Shown here: positions 16,401 to 16,548 of the stretch, one piece after another
How positions within the stretch are numbered: position 1 is the first letter of the stretch
Layout of the letters: each line of letters opens with the position of its first letter
Assembly: GCA_024998705.1 (NCBI GenBank)
Contig: JACOEF010000191.1
Location: 1 to 16,548 of the forward strand
Reading direction: 5' to 3'
From: Nitrospira sp.
GTDB lineage: Bacteria > Nitrospirota > Nitrospiria > Nitrospirales > Nitrospiraceae
DNA: 16,548 nt
The notes under the pieces: model-generated
Told to the model about the DNA's origin: nothing
What the model saw: the letters and a program-made list of their open reading frames with translations, nothing else
The model's database searches: none
Translations under genes and position numbers: made by a program

Positions 16401-16548
16401 AGAGGCCCGGCGCCTCCGTCAGCACCTGCACCTGCACATTGGTCACGTCGGGATAGGCATCGATGGGGATGGATTGGAACGCGAACAGACCGGCTACCGC
16501 ACACATGCAGGCCAGTCCGATGACGAGGATCGACTGACGGAGCGAGAA
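13441..16548 (-). CDS. CzcA/CusA-family heavy-metal efflux RND pump (5' end beyond the window)
   Basis: The inner-membrane proton/metal antiporter of a three-part efflux complex. 1035 residues are visible and the frame is open to the window edge (first codons read FSLRQSILVIG), so only the first few residues are missing relative to a usual length of about 1040. Family marks: IPIDAYPDVTNVQV and ERFITYPIE near the N-terminus, the large periplasmic loops, PIQERVDELISGIR and KLFGDDLD as in CzcA, and GAEVQRPLATVVVGGL before the last helix. The CzcA-like loop argues against a Cu(I)/Ag(I) CusA. Helix 4 reads GIGEIADGSLVVVEN: Asp407 and Glu414 match CzcA D408 and E415, but the position of CzcA D402 is Gly401, with an extra Glu404. 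Metal specificity is therefore open. Membrane-fusion and outer-membrane partners would be expected upstream, outside the window. An MgtA-type pump follows directly. Confidence 0.92.
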   Translation of the reverse strand, partial: FSLRQSILVIGLACMCAVAGLFAFQSIPIDAYPDVTNVQVQVLTEAPGLSPVEVERFITYPIELQMNGLPGLTEIRSLSKFALSQLTVVFEDDVDVYFARQLVLERIMAVKERLPAGIDPVLAPVTTGLGEIYQYYLEGPQARATDPALIEAELTNQRTVQDWVLRPLLKSVPGVIDVNGLGGFVKQFQVLVDPDKLRKYSLTLHDIYEAVQKNNANSGGNVLERHAERAIVRGLGLIKTLPDIERIVVKEAGGTPVFVHDVAEVRIGHAVRHGAAVLNGEREVVAGTALMLRGGNAREVVQAVKRRVETIQQNGVLSEGLKIIPFYDRIELVTAAINTVRDALIEGVVLVTVVFFLFLGHVRSAIVVTVSLLVTPLMTFLVMQRVGLSANLMTLGGLAIGIGEIADGSLVVVENVYRHLSENHLHQRSRLEVIFRATSEVGRPIVFGILIISVVFLPLMTLHGMEGKMFAPLAYTLVISLLMSVVVTLTLSPVLASLILRGDHPEETRLTRWMKARYQPVLRWTLDHRVPVLLGSTAVVLASLTLLPFVGREFIPILEEGALTPQIVRLPSVSLPESIAIEKQTQKVMLEFPEVQMSVSKIGRPDIAVGPEEPNESDPIVTLRPRNTWTTAQTQAGLVDAIRKRLAEIPGISVLMSQPIQERVDELISGIRTECAIKLFGDDLDLLYQQAETIADLMRTVEGVKDVKVEQIAGQPYLTIDIDRQKIARYGINVSDVHDIITTAVGGKPATQVYEGERRFQLTLRFPEPSRNSIGAIGDIRVRSASGAPIPLSELATIEMREGPARISREQAKRRIYIGFNVVGRDIGSVVDEGRKLLAERMRLPQGYTVAWGGAVENMERANARLLVVVPITLGLVFFLLFWAFHSLRYATLIILNLPFALIGGVVSLWLSDQYLSVPASIGFIELFGLAVGNGIVLGSYINQLRNGGQSTEEAIMTGCVLRLRPVIMTMMTTLLGLLPLVLAQGIGAEVQRPLATVVVGGLFTSTALTLVVLPALYRSFAEQDMVEEHAPEWV

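Overview
The window comes from a GC-rich Gram-negative bacterium. An MsbA-type exporter and a tripartite-type RND metal pump both imply an outer membrane. The protein style (metal and cation pumps, PilZ and PAS-kinase signalling, small secreted hypothetical proteins) reminds me of Nitrospira (Nitrospirota). That assignment is an impression, not something proven from the sequence. I see no rRNA, tRNA, CRISPR array, insertion sequence or phage gene.

Layout. (1) 1-3000, plus strand: a 72-residue hypothetical protein; a strong stem-loop; an MsbA-like ABC exporter; and, 19 bases after it, a secreted phosphoesterase with an excellent ribosome binding site. (2) 2997-5711, minus strand: a PMR1/LMCA1-like Ca2+ P-type ATPase whose stop codon overlaps that of the phosphoesterase. 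Its upstream region carries a terminator-like hairpin and T-run. (3) 6012-8453: a plus-strand conserved hypothetical; a minus-strand secreted NTF2-like protein; and, divergent from it, a secreted TPR protein. (4) 8599-10723: a PilZ (c-di-GMP receptor) protein preceded by a perfect TGTGA-N6-TCACA inverted repeat, convergent with a soluble hybrid PAS/histidine kinase/receiver protein. (5) 10896-16548, minus strand: a CzcA/CusA-family heavy-metal RND pump (its first few residues lie beyond the window) followed within about 20 bases by an MgtA-type P-type ATPase, almost certainly one operon.

How the genes fit together. Three of the largest genes move inorganic cations: Ca2+ uptake or extrusion, Mg2+-type uptake, and heavy-metal efflux. 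The MsbA/phosphoesterase pair concerns the envelope. The PilZ protein and hybrid kinase are a small signalling group whose input and output are not visible here. I found no gene cluster that I would call a new biological system. The best leads are regulatory (the CRP-like operator at the PilZ gene; the overlapping hairpins before the Ca2+ pump) and residue-level departures from family norms (the membrane segment 4 motifs of the RND pump and the MgtA-type pump; the Cys cluster in the kinase PAS domain).
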